Assembly (NCBI RefSeq): GCF_004843725.1
Contig: NZ_CP039451.1
Span: 432,501-496,500 of the forward strand
Origin: Psychroserpens sp. NJDZ02
Lineage (GTDB): Bacteria > Bacteroidota > Bacteroidia > Flavobacteriales > Flavobacteriaceae
DNA: 64,000 nucleotides
Reading direction: 5' to 3'
This document shows positions 36,906-45,475 of this stretch, piece after piece. The notes under the pieces are model-generated. The model did not search any database and was not told where the DNA came from. It saw nothing but the letters and a program-made list of their open reading frames with translations. Every line of letters begins with the position of its first letter. Position 1 is the first letter of the stretch. The translations under genes and the position numbers were made by a program.

Positions 36906-37850
36906 ATTAAAGATAGGTTTTACCCAATTATCAATTCTGTATTTATCCAAAATAGCCTCATCAACTGGTTGATACGGTGTATTTACAAAATCCTCTGGAA
37001 TTTCAATGTAATTTTCATCAATGACCAAAATATTCTGCGGATTATAAAAATCGTAATTAACAATATCCTTATTAGTTGTAATCAATTTTTTATTATGCCC
37101 TAAAGCTTCAAAAATTCTAAAAGACAAACCTATTTGGTCATTTCGCTGAATTTCGATAATGATTTTAGAATGCTTCATTAAATCATTAATCTCAGAAACG
37201 CTTTTTATTTGATTAATAATTTCAAGGTACTCCGATTTCTCTATTGATTCATCTGGATGATGCACTAAGATTTTTGAAGACCATCCTTTATCATTTATGT
37301 ATTTAGCTAATTTGTCTAAACTTTTAAATCTAAAATCATAAGATGATATGTTAAAGAATATATACTCATGCTGTGTAATATTACTTTCTTGATATATATA
37401 ATTTGTTAAAAAATCAAACCCATGAACCTCTATATCCTCTTTATCATAGCTATATACTTTATCAAAATATGGTAATATATCGCCTTTTCTAGAAAAACGA
37501 GTGATGCTATCGTAATAAAAAGCTATGTTATGTTTAGCACTTGACTTAAGCACAGCTAAGGTTTTATTTTTAAGTAAATCTGGACGTATCGTAAATATAA
37601 AGTCCTGACCCCCTAAAGCTTTTATACTATCCTTTACTATATCATCTTGATACTTCTTTTTTAAATTCACACCAAAAAAGATCTTCAACAAAAAGTTTTT
37701 AATCTTATGTGCTTTATTCTTATATTTAAAAGTAGATCTATCTATATAAAATATATTAACCTCTACCTGTTCTATTTTTTTTAAGGAATCATATATATAT
37801 TTTGTGTATCCAAAGGCTGGAGGACCAATAATTGTAATTTTCATTTTCAT
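36897..37850 (-). CDS. Unknown GT-B-like protein of the glycan locus
   Basis: A 317-residue protein resembling CgeB/DUF3880-type glycosyltransferases: a Rossmann-like N-terminus (KITIIGPPAFGYTKYIYDSL), a middle AFYYDSITRFSR and YFDKVYSYDKEDIEVHGF, and a C-terminal QRNDQIGLSFRIFEALGHNK that matches the sugar-nucleotide end of GT-B enzymes, followed by LITTNKDIVNYDFYNPQNIL. The donor and acceptor are unknown. Unlike most genes here it has no TAnnTTTG box upstream, and it is strikingly rich in lysine, isoleucine and asparagine. Overlaps the GT4 gene by 9 bases. Confidence 0.6.
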   Translation of the reverse strand: MKMKITIIGPPAFGYTKYIYDSLKKIEQVEVNIFYIDRSTFKYKNKAHKIKNFLLKIFFGVNLKKKYQDDIVKDSIKALGGQDFIFTIRPDLLKNKTLAVLKSSAKHNIAFYYDSITRFSRKGDILPYFDKVYSYDKEDIEVHGFDFLTNYIYQESNITQHEYIFFNISSYDFRFKSLDKLAKYINDKGWSSKILVHHPDESIEKSEYLEIINQIKSVSEINDLMKHSKIIIEIQRNDQIGLSFRIFEALGHNKKLITTNKDIVNYDFYNPQNILVIDENYIEIPEDFVNTPYQPVDEAILDKYRIDNWVKPIFNLE

Positions 37851-38027
37851 TTTAAATTGTCTTATAGCTAATATGATGTCGTTTCTATAACTTTTCTTAA
37901 CAGAATTTTATTGAAGATCTACGTTCCAAATTTTCAATAAAATCATACTTAAATCATTGATTACAAAAGAAACGGTATATCCAATTGATTTATCTTTAAA
38001 AAATAGTACCAAGTAAATAATTACTGA

Positions 38028-38783
38028 TTATCTTTTTAAAGAAAAAAAGCGTTTTAATTTTATTTTAATGATACTCGATTTATAATTTAGACTATGAGGC
38101 ATCGTATAAAACCATGGATTCCCCTCTCTTACATCTCCATCTATTAACGATAAATCCTCAAAATTTAATTTCCACTTTACATAGTCAAAACTTAACTGGT
38201 CTCTCTTACTTTGTGTTTTCACAATCTGCCACCAATTTTCCATAAGTTCTACAACATTAGATTTAAAATGCTTACGAATTAATATTGGCGCAGTAATTAA
38301 ACCATTATTTTCAGGGTATCCTTCCGATTTAAACTGCTCAATCTGTTTTGTCATAACCTCAGGAATATCCTTAAACTGCTTAAGTTGTTCGGCTATTTTC
38401 ATAAGTTCATCATACTCGTCATAAATACAATATCTTGGATCCACAGCATTCTGACCATGATCAAAACAAGCCATGGCAGCCTTACTCATTTTATCCTCAA
38501 TTAATGAGGAAAAATCTTTTAAGATTAAAATATTACCATCAATATAAACACTAATATCACAATTTTTATTCAAATGTTTATGAGGTAATATTTTATAGTA
38601 TCTATTACTCCTTGTATTATCATCTTTTACTGGTTTTTCAACTTGAACAATTTTCCAACTTTTAGATTTATAATCTGTCCTATCAGTATAACAAATATAT
38701 TCTACATTTTCTAGCTTTGGTTGCTCTATAAGAGCACTGTAATCACCAAAAATTGCTGTATAAACTATAATTTTTTTTTTCAT
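38028..38783 (-). CDS. Glycosyltransferase-domain protein, TOD1/MUCI70 (DUF616) type
   Basis: A 251-residue protein of the DUF616/TOD1-MUCI70 family: IIVYTAIFGDYSALIEQPKL, YICYTDR, VYIDGNILIL (DGN in the DxD position), ACFDHGQNAVDPRYCIYDEY, and GLITAPILIRKH. The family is predicted to be glycosyltransferases and is often found in bacterial capsule or O-antigen clusters. Its position between glycosyltransferase genes fits that. A TAACTTTG box lies upstream. Confidence 0.75.
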   Translation of the reverse strand: MKKKIIVYTAIFGDYSALIEQPKLENVEYICYTDRTDYKSKSWKIVQVEKPVKDDNTRSNRYYKILPHKHLNKNCDISVYIDGNILILKDFSSLIEDKMSKAAMACFDHGQNAVDPRYCIYDEYDELMKIAEQLKQFKDIPEVMTKQIEQFKSEGYPENNGLITAPILIRKHFKSNVVELMENWWQIVKTQSKRDQLSFDYVKWKLNFEDLSLIDGDVREGNPWFYTMPHSLNYKSSIIKIKLKRFFSLKR

Positions 38784-38802
38784 TTTAATTATTTATCAAA
38801 AA

Positions 38803-38810
38803 CAAAGTTA
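38803..38810 (-). promoter_or_regulatory. -7 promoter box TAACTTTG (minus)
   Basis: Exact TAnnTTTG, 19 bases before the ATG at 38783. Confidence 0.55.
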
Positions 38811-38991
38811 ACCGACAAAAAACAATCATTTTATAAACAAAAAATTAATTAAATGCCTTTTTTTTCTCTATTGCAAATAACTACTTATTTTATAAAAACA
38901 CATATAAAATTCATATTATTTTCAAATTACCAATATACACTCTTACCATAAGAATATCTCAATTTTATGTTCTAGAAGCAAAAGAGTTTTA

Positions 38992-38999
38992 TAAGTTTG
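38992..38999 (+). promoter_or_regulatory. -7 promoter box TAAGTTTG (plus)
   Basis: Exact TAnnTTTG ending only 4 bases before the ATG at 39004, so the transcript would begin inside the start codon region. Confidence 0.5.
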
Positions 39000-39003
39000 C
39001 ACC

Positions 39004-39927
39004 ATGAGAGATATTTCTGTTATTATAATAAACTATAACACCTCTAAATACACCGTTAAGTGTATTTCATCCGTTATAGAACATACCAACCCGATGATTT
39101 CTTTCGAAATTATTGTTGTGGATAACAATTCTAATATTGATGATTACAATTATTTAAAAAACAACTTACCCAACAGCACTAATATTACTTTGCACAGAAG
39201 TAATGTAAATACTGGTTTTGGTGGTGGGAATATGTTTGGAGCGCAGTTTGCAAATGCAAACTACTTATTGTTTTTAAATAATGATGCCTTCTTAATGAAT
39301 GATTGTTTATCTATCATTTCAAATTACATGGATGCTCATCCAGAAGTAGGCGTTAGTACAGCACAAAATTATGATAAAGACAACAACCATATCATTTCTT
39401 TTGGTCATAACAAAGGAATTAGAAGGTTGCTTCTAGGGCGAAGTTTTCTTGAAAAAAAAGACCCCAAACAATTCCCTAGACGTAAAAAGAAATACAAAAA
39501 CCCAGTATCCGTTAATTTTATAAACGGAGCCTTTATGTTTTTTCGATCAGAAGTCTTCTCTAAAGTTGGTGGTTTTGATACTAATATCTTTTTATATTTT
39601 GAAGAAATGGATATTTGCTATAGAATAAAAAAAAACAACTATAGTAGCGTTTTAGTGCCTGAAGCAAAAATCACCCACTGCCAAGGTGCTAGTACCGGTG
39701 TTTCTAAAACAATAAGTAAAGAAGGGTTTATTTCATACCTGTATGTCATAAAAAAAAATTACTCCTATTTTAAATACACGTTTATAAGATTGTACTACTG
39801 TCTTACTTTTATTACAAAACCAAAAAAATGGTTTTTGCTATCGTTAGCTTTTACAGGAGCTCCTTTATCAAAATCTTTAAAACAAAAACAAACTATAAAC
39901 TTTATAGACAATGAGGGATCAAATTGA
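39004..39927 (+). CDS. GT2 glycosyltransferase, rhamnosyltransferase-like
   Basis: A 307-residue GT-A enzyme: DISVIIINYNTSKYTVKCIS, VDNNSNIDD, LFLNNDAFLM (NND metal site), INGAFMFFRSEVFSKVGGFD and FLYFEEMDICYRIKKNNYS, the classical pattern of GT2 rhamnosyl- or galactofuranosyltransferases (WbbL-like). Its last codons overlap a 60-base broken copy of the 5' end of sua5 (39911-39970). It is the closest glycosyltransferase to the MACPF gene, which is convergent to it, and is the best candidate for an immunity-determining enzyme if the MACPF protein is a toxin (inference). Confidence 0.85.
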   Translation: MRDISVIIINYNTSKYTVKCISSVIEHTNPMISFEIIVVDNNSNIDDYNYLKNNLPNSTNITLHRSNVNTGFGGGNMFGAQFANANYLLFLNNDAFLMNDCLSIISNYMDAHPEVGVSTAQNYDKDNNHIISFGHNKGIRRLLLGRSFLEKKDPKQFPRRKKKYKNPVSVNFINGAFMFFRSEVFSKVGGFDTNIFLYFEEMDICYRIKKNNYSSVLVPEAKITHCQGASTGVSKTISKEGFISYLYVIKKNYSYFKYTFIRLYYCLTFITKPKKWFLLSLAFTGAPLSKSLKQKQTINFIDNEGSN

Positions 39928-39970
39928 AAAAGCAATAGAAATACTTAAACAAGGTGGACTTATATTATAG
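39911..39970 (+). pseudogene. Truncated 5' remnant of a sua5 gene
   Basis: The frame [19 protein letters not shown] followed by TAG aligns with the start of the intact gene at 41964 ([19 protein letters not shown]). By eye 51 of 60 bases agree, so it is a diverged rather than a fresh copy. It overlaps the last 17 bases of the GT2 gene. The rest of sua5 is absent here, so this marks a recombination joint left of the MACPF gene. Confidence 0.85.
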
Positions 39971-40076
39971 TATATTACAGATCCCTTTTAGGCAAAGTGC
40001 TTATAATTCTGATGAAAAAACTAAAACTATACCGTGTTTATTCAACCTTAACAAACTTAAAATGGGATTAAAATGT

Positions 40077-40107
40077 AAAAACCGAGATCTAAGTCAATAA
40101 ATCTCGG
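40077..40107 (-). terminator. Terminator of the MACPF gene
   Basis: CCGAGAT (40082-40088) pairs with ATCTCGG (40101-40107) around a 12-base loop; read on the minus strand it is followed by TTTTT (A run 40077-40081), 38 bases after the MACPF stop. Confidence 0.7.
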
Positions 40108-40144
40108 CTTCTGAACACCTTAAAGAAGTTTTATTTTTGGAAAA

Positions 40145-41596
40145 TTAAAAAGCATAAAACGCAACTCCTTCAGAAACATAACCAGAATAATTACTCACAT
40201 TTTTTGTGTAAAAATGATCTCCAGAATTAGGATTAAAATACCTGTAAATTGGAACTGTACCATTAGCTTGATTTAGATAAGCATAAAACTCTATACCTTC
40301 CGAAGTATATCCATAAGGCGCACCACTATTTTTCGAATAAAAATGATCACCACTTCCTGGATTATAATACCTATAAATAGGAACTGAAGAAGGCGTTCTA
40401 TAAGTATATGCAGAAAAAGCAACCCCTTCATAGCCCCAGCCAGTATATGAACCATCATTCTGAGTATAAAAATGGTCTCCTGAATTAGCATTAAAATATC
40501 TATGAATTGGCTTTTCAATATATTCTAAATTAACCTGATTATCTATTAAATATTGATCAACATAATTCTGTAATTGTTGTTTTTTTATTGGATCAGTTAC
40601 AAATTCATAGATTAGTTTCGCTCCATTATAACCAAAATCTACTAATACTGCGTTTTCTGCCGTATTACTATTTTGCCAATTTGAAAAATTAACTGTAGTG
40701 TTTTGTTGTTCTAGGTTTACATCGTCATTCAACAATGCTACTGCAGGATCTCCTCCTCTTGTTTTATATGATAATTTTCTATTATAATTTGATAAACTAT
40801 CAGATGTAGCAACATCATTTTGGATATCAATATCAAAAATATCTTTTACAGCGCTTTTAAGTCCTACTCTTGACGCAAAAGTCCTATTTTCTTCTGTAGT
40901 TTCAGACTGAAACTTGATTTCTAATGCACCACCAGTGTATATATCAGCTAAAACATGCGTTCCATAAAATTCTACAATTTGAGCAGGACTTAATAGCTCT
41001 AAATCTGATTCAAAATCGGGTGTTAAATAATTTTTAAGAGTTTCAGGTGTTGAGTTAAATCTAAATCTTCTTTGTTTCAATTCTAAATTATAACTAGCAT
41101 AAATATATTTACCATCAAAGGTATAAGAATTAGTTGTTGAATTAGAGAAAGATGATTCTAATGTTTTACCAAAAACAGGTATAGAAAAACCTAAGTCAAC
41201 CTTTGTGGTTACCATTTCACTATACGCCTTAGCATTTTCACCATATTCCTCGATATATTGTTGACTTGAAGGATACTCAATAACAACTCTTGTCGGATAA
41301 TCAATAATAAATGCATCAATATCTATAACTTGAAATTCTGCAGAACTGGTATTCGCGTATTCACCTGTAACGTTATAACCAGCTCCTAAATAATTATAGG
41401 TTGGTGGCGGGAAATTATTATTATTATTATTAACTATTAACCCAAATAAATTGTCTTTAATCTTTAAAACGTTAATTCTATCATTAATTTGAGTATTTCT
41501 GTCTGCGGCATCTTCTATTAACGTAACTTCCTCTGAACTACAAGAATTAATAATTGTGAGTAATACTAAAGCTATTAAAATTTTAATTTTTTTCAT
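40145..41596 (-). CDS. MACPF-domain lipoprotein with three DUF5648 repeats
   Basis: A 483-residue predicted surface lipoprotein. The signal peptide ends at C19 (IINSC) and is followed by SSEE, an acidic pattern like the lipoprotein export signal of Flavobacteriia. Residues about 60-345 form a membrane-attack-complex/perforin domain with the signature YGTHVLADIYTGG (211-223). Three repeats follow (363-397, 406-440, 449-483), each with the core GDHFY exactly 43 residues apart; these are DUF5648 units, probably ligand-binding. MACPF proteins oligomerise into pores. Bacteroides BSAP toxins of this class kill related strains by binding LPS or outer-membrane proteins. No TAnnTTTG box is found upstream. 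The region is bordered by a sua5 remnant, which suggests acquisition. Confidence 0.88.
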   Translation of the reverse strand: MKKIKILIALVLLTIINSCSSEEVTLIEDAADRNTQINDRINVLKIKDNLFGLIVNNNNNNFPPPTYNYLGAGYNVTGEYANTSSAEFQVIDIDAFIIDYPTRVVIEYPSSQQYIEEYGENAKAYSEMVTTKVDLGFSIPVFGKTLESSFSNSTTNSYTFDGKYIYASYNLELKQRRFRFNSTPETLKNYLTPDFESDLELLSPAQIVEFYGTHVLADIYTGGALEIKFQSETTEENRTFASRVGLKSAVKDIFDIDIQNDVATSDSLSNYNRKLSYKTRGGDPAVALLNDDVNLEQQNTTVNFSNWQNSNTAENAVLVDFGYNGAKLIYEFVTDPIKKQQLQNYVDQYLIDNQVNLEYIEKPIHRYFNANSGDHFYTQNDGSYTGWGYEGVAFSAYTYRTPSSVPIYRYYNPGSGDHFYSKNSGAPYGYTSEGIEFYAYLNQANGTVPIYRYFNPNSGDHFYTKNVSNYSGYVSEGVAFYAF

Positions 41597-41614
41597 TGTT
41601 TCATTGTTTCATTG
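41591..41614 (-). repeat. Three tandem 8-bp repeats at the MACPF start codon
   Basis: TTTCATTG occurs three times (CAATGAAA on the coding strand), the last copy holding the MACPF ATG. Each extra ATG (41604, 41612) opens the mini-frame MKQ-stop, whose TGA overlaps the next ATG. An 8-base unit is not a multiple of three. Confidence 0.85.
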
Positions 41615-41938
41615 TTGATAATTTTTTCATCATTGTTTTAAACCTTTTTAAGGCTTCAGTTTAATTTAAGGGATGACTAACTGTCTATAGAAGGTGAGTC
41701 TAGAAATTTATTTTACCAGCTTATTATTTAACTATTTAAACATATGTTCAGTTAATGCTTCAAATGTTACCCTTGAGTATCAAAAGAATTAAATATAAAA
41801 TACAATCTGTTATTTAATACACCTTAATTCGAGCGTAAATAAATATCGCCCAACTAATGCTTAAATAAAATAGTTATTCACTACTTAATCATATTCCATA
41901 TTTATATAAAAAACGCAACCATATCAATCAAATTAAAT
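41615..41938. other. Non-coding region between the MACPF gene and sua5
   Basis: About 320 AT-rich bases with no supported gene. It must hold the MACPF promoter, but no TAnnTTTG match is seen on the minus strand. Two in-frame upstream ATGs (41630 and 41633) start a ten-codon leader frame, MMKKLSTMKQ, in phase with the mini-ORFs of the 8-bp repeats. Confidence 0.5.
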
Positions 41939-41946
41939 TAATTTTG
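41939..41946 (+). promoter_or_regulatory. -7 promoter box TAATTTTG for sua5
   Basis: Exact TAnnTTTG, 17 bases before the ATG at 41964; it should drive sua5, cca, the GNAT gene and ctaA. Confidence 0.6.
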
Positions 41947-41963
41947 TTGAACAATAAAAAACC

Positions 41964-42524
41964 ATGAGAGAAGAAATTGAAAAAGCAATTGAAACCCTTA
42001 AACAAGGTGGACTAATTTTATACCCAACAGACACCGTTTGGGGAATAGGATGCGACGCTACAAATGCTAGTGCTGTCCAAAAAGTTTACAAGCTAAAGCA
42101 ACGCGAAGATGACAAGGCACTAATATGCTTAGTTAATAATTATAGTATGCTAGAAAGACATGTGGACAATGTGCCCAAAATAGCCTATACAATTTTAGAT
42201 ATTGCGGACAAACCAACGACTGTAATCTATGATGCTCCAGCTGGTATTGCAGAAAATTTGGTAGCAAAAGACAACACATTAGCGATTAGAATAGTCCACC
42301 ATGATTTTTGCGAAAAACTGATAAAATATTTTGGAAAACCAATTGTATCCACCTCTGCTAATATAAGTGGTCAACCGACACCAAAATCCTTTAAAGAAAT
42401 TAGTGAAGCTGTTTTAAAAGGTGTGGATTATGTCGTAAATTTGCACCAACAAAAAAATGGAGGAAATCCTTCTACTATTATAAAACTAAGTAATAGTGGA
42501 CAAGTCAAAGTTATTCGTGAGTAA
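41964..42524 (+). CDS. L-threonylcarbamoyladenylate synthase (Sua5/YwlC/TsaC)
   Basis: A 186-residue enzyme that makes threonylcarbamoyl-AMP for the t6A37 modification of ANN-decoding tRNAs. Motifs: [16 protein letters not shown] with the following [20 protein letters not shown] and [15 protein letters not shown]. It is the short TsaC/YrdC-type form, without the Sua5 C-terminal domain. The first 20 codons exist as a second, broken copy at 39911. The cca gene follows after 8 bases. Confidence 0.93.
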   Translation: MREEIEKAIETLKQGGLILYPTDTVWGIGCDATNASAVQKVYKLKQREDDKALICLVNNYSMLERHVDNVPKIAYTILDIADKPTTVIYDAPAGIAENLVAKDNTLAIRIVHHDFCEKLIKYFGKPIVSTSANISGQPTPKSFKEISEAVLKGVDYVVNLHQQKNGGNPSTIIKLSNSGQVKVIRE

Positions 42525-42532
42525 ATTATAAT

Positions 42533-43951
42533 ATGAATTACAAAGCAGCACTACAAAACCCAGTATTTAAAATTATTTCTCAAGCGTCTAAAAACCTTCA
42601 TTTGGACAGTTATGTTATTGGCGGTTTTGTACGTGATTATATCTTAGAAAGAGGAGATGCTAAAGACATTGATGTTGTTGCCATAGGTAGCGGAATCGAA
42701 TTAGCAAGAGAAGTCTCAAAACTACTACCTAACAAACCCAAAGTTCAAGTTTTTAAAACGTATGGAACAGCAATGTTGCGTTACAATGACGTAGAAGTAG
42801 AATTTGTTGGTGCACGTAAAGAATCTTACAACGAACATAGCAGAAATCCAATTGTAGAGAATGGTACGTTACAAGATGATCAAAACCGTCGAGACTTTAC
42901 AATAAATGCGCTTGCTTTAAGTTTATCCGAATCCAATTTCGGAGATCTTTTAGACCCATTTGATGGTGTTGCGGATTTAGAGCGAAAAATAATAAAGACA
43001 CCTCTAAACCCAGATATAACTTATAGTGATGATCCTTTACGCATGATGCGTGCTATAAGATTTGCAACACAATTAGATTTTATTATTGAAGAGCAATCAC
43101 TTAACGCTATTACTAGAAATAGTGATCGGATCAAGATTATAACGAAAGAACGAATCAATGTTGAATTAAACAAAATTTTAGAAAGTTCAAAACCATCAAA
43201 AGGTTTTTTACTGCTAGAAAAAACAGGCCTTTTAAAACATTTCTTACCAGAGTTAACCAACTTAAAAGGTATTGATGAAGTGGAAGGGCAAACCCATAAA
43301 GACAACTTTTACCACACGCTTGAAGTAGTCGATAATATTTCTAAAAACACAAACGATGTTTGGTTACGTTGGGCAGCATTATTACATGATATTGGTAAAG
43401 CACCAACAAAACGATTTAGCAAAAAAGTAGGCTGGACATTTCACGGACATGAGTTTGAAGGTTCTAAAATGGTATATCACCTATTTAAACGCTTAAAAAT
43501 GCCTTTAAATGACAAAATGAAATTTGTCCAAAAAATGGTATTCATGAGCTCTAGACCTATTGTTTTAGCTGAGGACTTAGTCACAGATTCCGCAGTAAGA
43601 CGTTTAGTCTTTGATGCTGGAGATTATGTTGAAGATTTAATGACACTTTGCGAGGCTGACATTACTACAAAAAACCCAAAACGTTTTGATAAATATCATA
43701 ACAATTTCAAGATTGTAAGAGATAAAATTATTGAAGTAGAAGAAAAAGATCACGTTCGTAACTTCCAACCTCCTGTTTCTGGTGAAGAAATCATGAAAAC
43801 CTTTAATTTAAAACCTTCAAAAGAAATAGGCATTATTAAAGAAGCCATAAAAGAAGCTATTCTTGAAGGAGAAATCCCAAACGAATATACTGCCGCTTTT
43901 AATTTAATGATAAAAAAAGGAGAAGCTTTAGGACTAATTAAAAGTGAATAA
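42533..43951 (+). CDS. CCA tRNA nucleotidyltransferase with HD domain
   Basis: A 472-residue class II nucleotidyltransferase: [20 protein letters not shown] and DVVAIGS hold the catalytic DxD-type aspartates, followed by the [13 protein letters not shown] motif and an RNA-binding domain. A C-terminal HD phosphohydrolase part has LLHDIGKAP and HGHEFEGSK. It adds or repairs the CCA end of tRNA (CCA- or A-adding). The position just after sua5 couples two tRNA-maturation genes in one transcript, with the GNAT gene 2 bases further. Confidence 0.92.
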   Translation: MNYKAALQNPVFKIISQASKNLHLDSYVIGGFVRDYILERGDAKDIDVVAIGSGIELAREVSKLLPNKPKVQVFKTYGTAMLRYNDVEVEFVGARKESYNEHSRNPIVENGTLQDDQNRRDFTINALALSLSESNFGDLLDPFDGVADLERKIIKTPLNPDITYSDDPLRMMRAIRFATQLDFIIEEQSLNAITRNSDRIKIITKERINVELNKILESSKPSKGFLLLEKTGLLKHFLPELTNLKGIDEVEGQTHKDNFYHTLEVVDNISKNTNDVWLRWAALLHDIGKAPTKRFSKKVGWTFHGHEFEGSKMVYHLFKRLKMPLNDKMKFVQKMVFMSSRPIVLAEDLVTDSAVRRLVFDAGDYVEDLMTLCEADITTKNPKRFDKYHNNFKIVRDKIIEVEEKDHVRNFQPPVSGEEIMKTFNLKPSKEIGIIKEAIKEAILEGEIPNEYTAAFNLMIKKGEALGLIKSE

Positions 43952-43953
43952 AC

Positions 43954-44403
43954 ATGTTAGAGTTAATTAAAACAGATTCTAATAATCCTGACTTTATTAC
44001 TCTAATCAAGCAGTTGGATAGCTATCTAAAAACAACGGATGGCGATGATCATGAGTTTTATAATCAATATAATGGATTGGATAATATTAAACATGTTGTC
44101 GTTGCTTATTTAGATAAAGCTCCTGTTGGGTGCGGAGCCTTCAAACCTTTTAAGGAAACCACTATAGAGATTAAACGCATGTTTACCTCTAAAGCTATTC
44201 GAGGACAAGGAGTCGCTTCAAATATTTTACATGAATTAGAGTCTTGGGCAAAACAACTCGACTACAAACACAGTATTTTAGAAACCGGAATTAGACAAAT
44301 AGAAGCCCTTCAATTTTATAAAAAATGCAACTATCAAATCATAGATAATTACGGGCAATATAAAGATGTAAAAGAAAGCATATGCTTCAAAAAAGCATTG
44401 TAA
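43954..44403 (+). CDS. GNAT-family N-acetyltransferase
   Basis: A 149-residue GNAT enzyme. The acetyl-CoA loop is AIRGQGVASNILHELESW (Q/RxxGxG/A pattern), followed by LETGIRQIEALQFYKKCNY (beta-alpha unit typical of amino-acid or small-molecule acetyltransferases) and a final ICFKKAL. The substrate is unknown. It starts 2 bases after cca in the sua5 operon. Confidence 0.85.
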   Translation: MLELIKTDSNNPDFITLIKQLDSYLKTTDGDDHEFYNQYNGLDNIKHVVVAYLDKAPVGCGAFKPFKETTIEIKRMFTSKAIRGQGVASNILHELESWAKQLDYKHSILETGIRQIEALQFYKKCNYQIIDNYGQYKDVKESICFKKAL

Positions 44404-44419
44404 GCTAAAGAGAAAGAAC

Positions 44420-45436
44420 ATGAAAAAGGATAACAAAAAAGTCATCTATTGGTTACTAACAGGCTGTTTACTAATATTTATAATGGTTATTGTAGGTGGT
44501 ATCACCCGATTAACACATTCTGGTTTAGCCATTTCTAACTACAAGCTTATTTCTGGAACTATACCTCCCATGAATGATATCGAGTGGCAAGAAGCCTTTG
44601 ATTTATATAAGCAATACCCAGAATACAAAAAATTAAACAACCATTTTAATATTGAAGAATTTAAAGACATCTATTTCTGGGAATGGATCCATCGTGTCAT
44701 CGGTCGTTTTATAGGTTTAGTCTTCTTCTTACCCTTTTTGTATTTTTTAATTACAAAACAACTAACAGGACCAACTATTAAAAAATCAATTGGCCTCATG
44801 TGTTTAGGTGCTTTACAAGGTTTTTTAGGTTGGTACATGGTTAAAAGTGGATTAGTAGATCGTCCAGATGTCAGTCACTATAGACTAGCAATGCATTTAA
44901 CAACAGCATTTATAACCTTTGCAGCGACATTTTGGGTCGCTTTAGACTTAATGTTTCCATTTGATAAAATTGTGAGCACTGGGTTTAAAAGACTCCTTCG
45001 CATTGGTATGTTAGTTCTAATTATTCAGATTGTTTATGGCGCATTTGTTGCAGGTTTAGATGCTGGCTGGGTACATAACCACTGGCCAATGATGAGCGAA
45101 GGTAAATTTATTCACGAAAGCGTATATATAGAAAGAGACACCCTTTTTGCTAATCTTACTGAAGGTAAAAGTGGTGTGCAATTTGTGCACAGAACATTAG
45201 CTTATATTGTGGTCGCATTTATTTTATTAATTGTGTTTAAAGGACAGAAATATATTGAAACAAACTATCAACGCAGAGCACTTAATGCTTTAATATCTCT
45301 TGTGTTTTTACAATTTATTTTAGGCGTTTTCACCTTAATATTACAAGTCCCTGTTTGGTTAGGTGTTGCACATCAAGTTGGTGCCTTTTTATTACTAACT
45401 GCAATGACATTTACGCTACATCGCTTTAGTAAATAA
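44420..45436 (+). CDS. Haem A synthase (COX15/CtaA)
   Basis: A 338-residue integral membrane protein that oxidises haem O to haem A for aa3-type oxidases. About eight membrane helices are visible. Conserved histidines stand in WEWIHRVIGRFIGL, HYRLAMHLTTAF, VQFVHRTLAYI and VAHQVGAFLLLTA, the two haem-ligand pairs of the duplicated core. The N-terminal GGITRLTHSGLAIS is the family signature. It lies 16 bases after the GNAT gene and closes the sua5 operon. Confidence 0.92.
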   Translation: MKKDNKKVIYWLLTGCLLIFIMVIVGGITRLTHSGLAISNYKLISGTIPPMNDIEWQEAFDLYKQYPEYKKLNNHFNIEEFKDIYFWEWIHRVIGRFIGLVFFLPFLYFLITKQLTGPTIKKSIGLMCLGALQGFLGWYMVKSGLVDRPDVSHYRLAMHLTTAFITFAATFWVALDLMFPFDKIVSTGFKRLLRIGMLVLIIQIVYGAFVAGLDAGWVHNHWPMMSEGKFIHESVYIERDTLFANLTEGKSGVQFVHRTLAYIVVAFILLIVFKGQKYIETNYQRRALNALISLVFLQFILGVFTLILQVPVWLGVAHQVGAFLLLTAMTFTLHRFSK

Positions 45437-45475
45437 CAGCTAAAAGCATTATCTTTACATCCTTATTTTTTTATT

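Noticed and set aside
39911..39970. A real 19-residue small protein
   Set aside because: Its sequence aligns codon by codon with the start of Sua5, and it has no promoter or ribosome site of its own; a gene remnant explains it better.
40291..40518. 75-codon minus-strand frame inside the MACPF gene
   Set aside because: It is another frame of the DUF5648 repeats (same strand, shifted) and its periodicity simply mirrors the 43-residue repeat.
36897..41963. Prophage or integrative element carrying the MACPF gene
   Set aside because: No integrase, phage structural gene, tRNA or att-like direct repeat was seen; the only boundary signal is the sua5 remnant, which fits homologous recombination.
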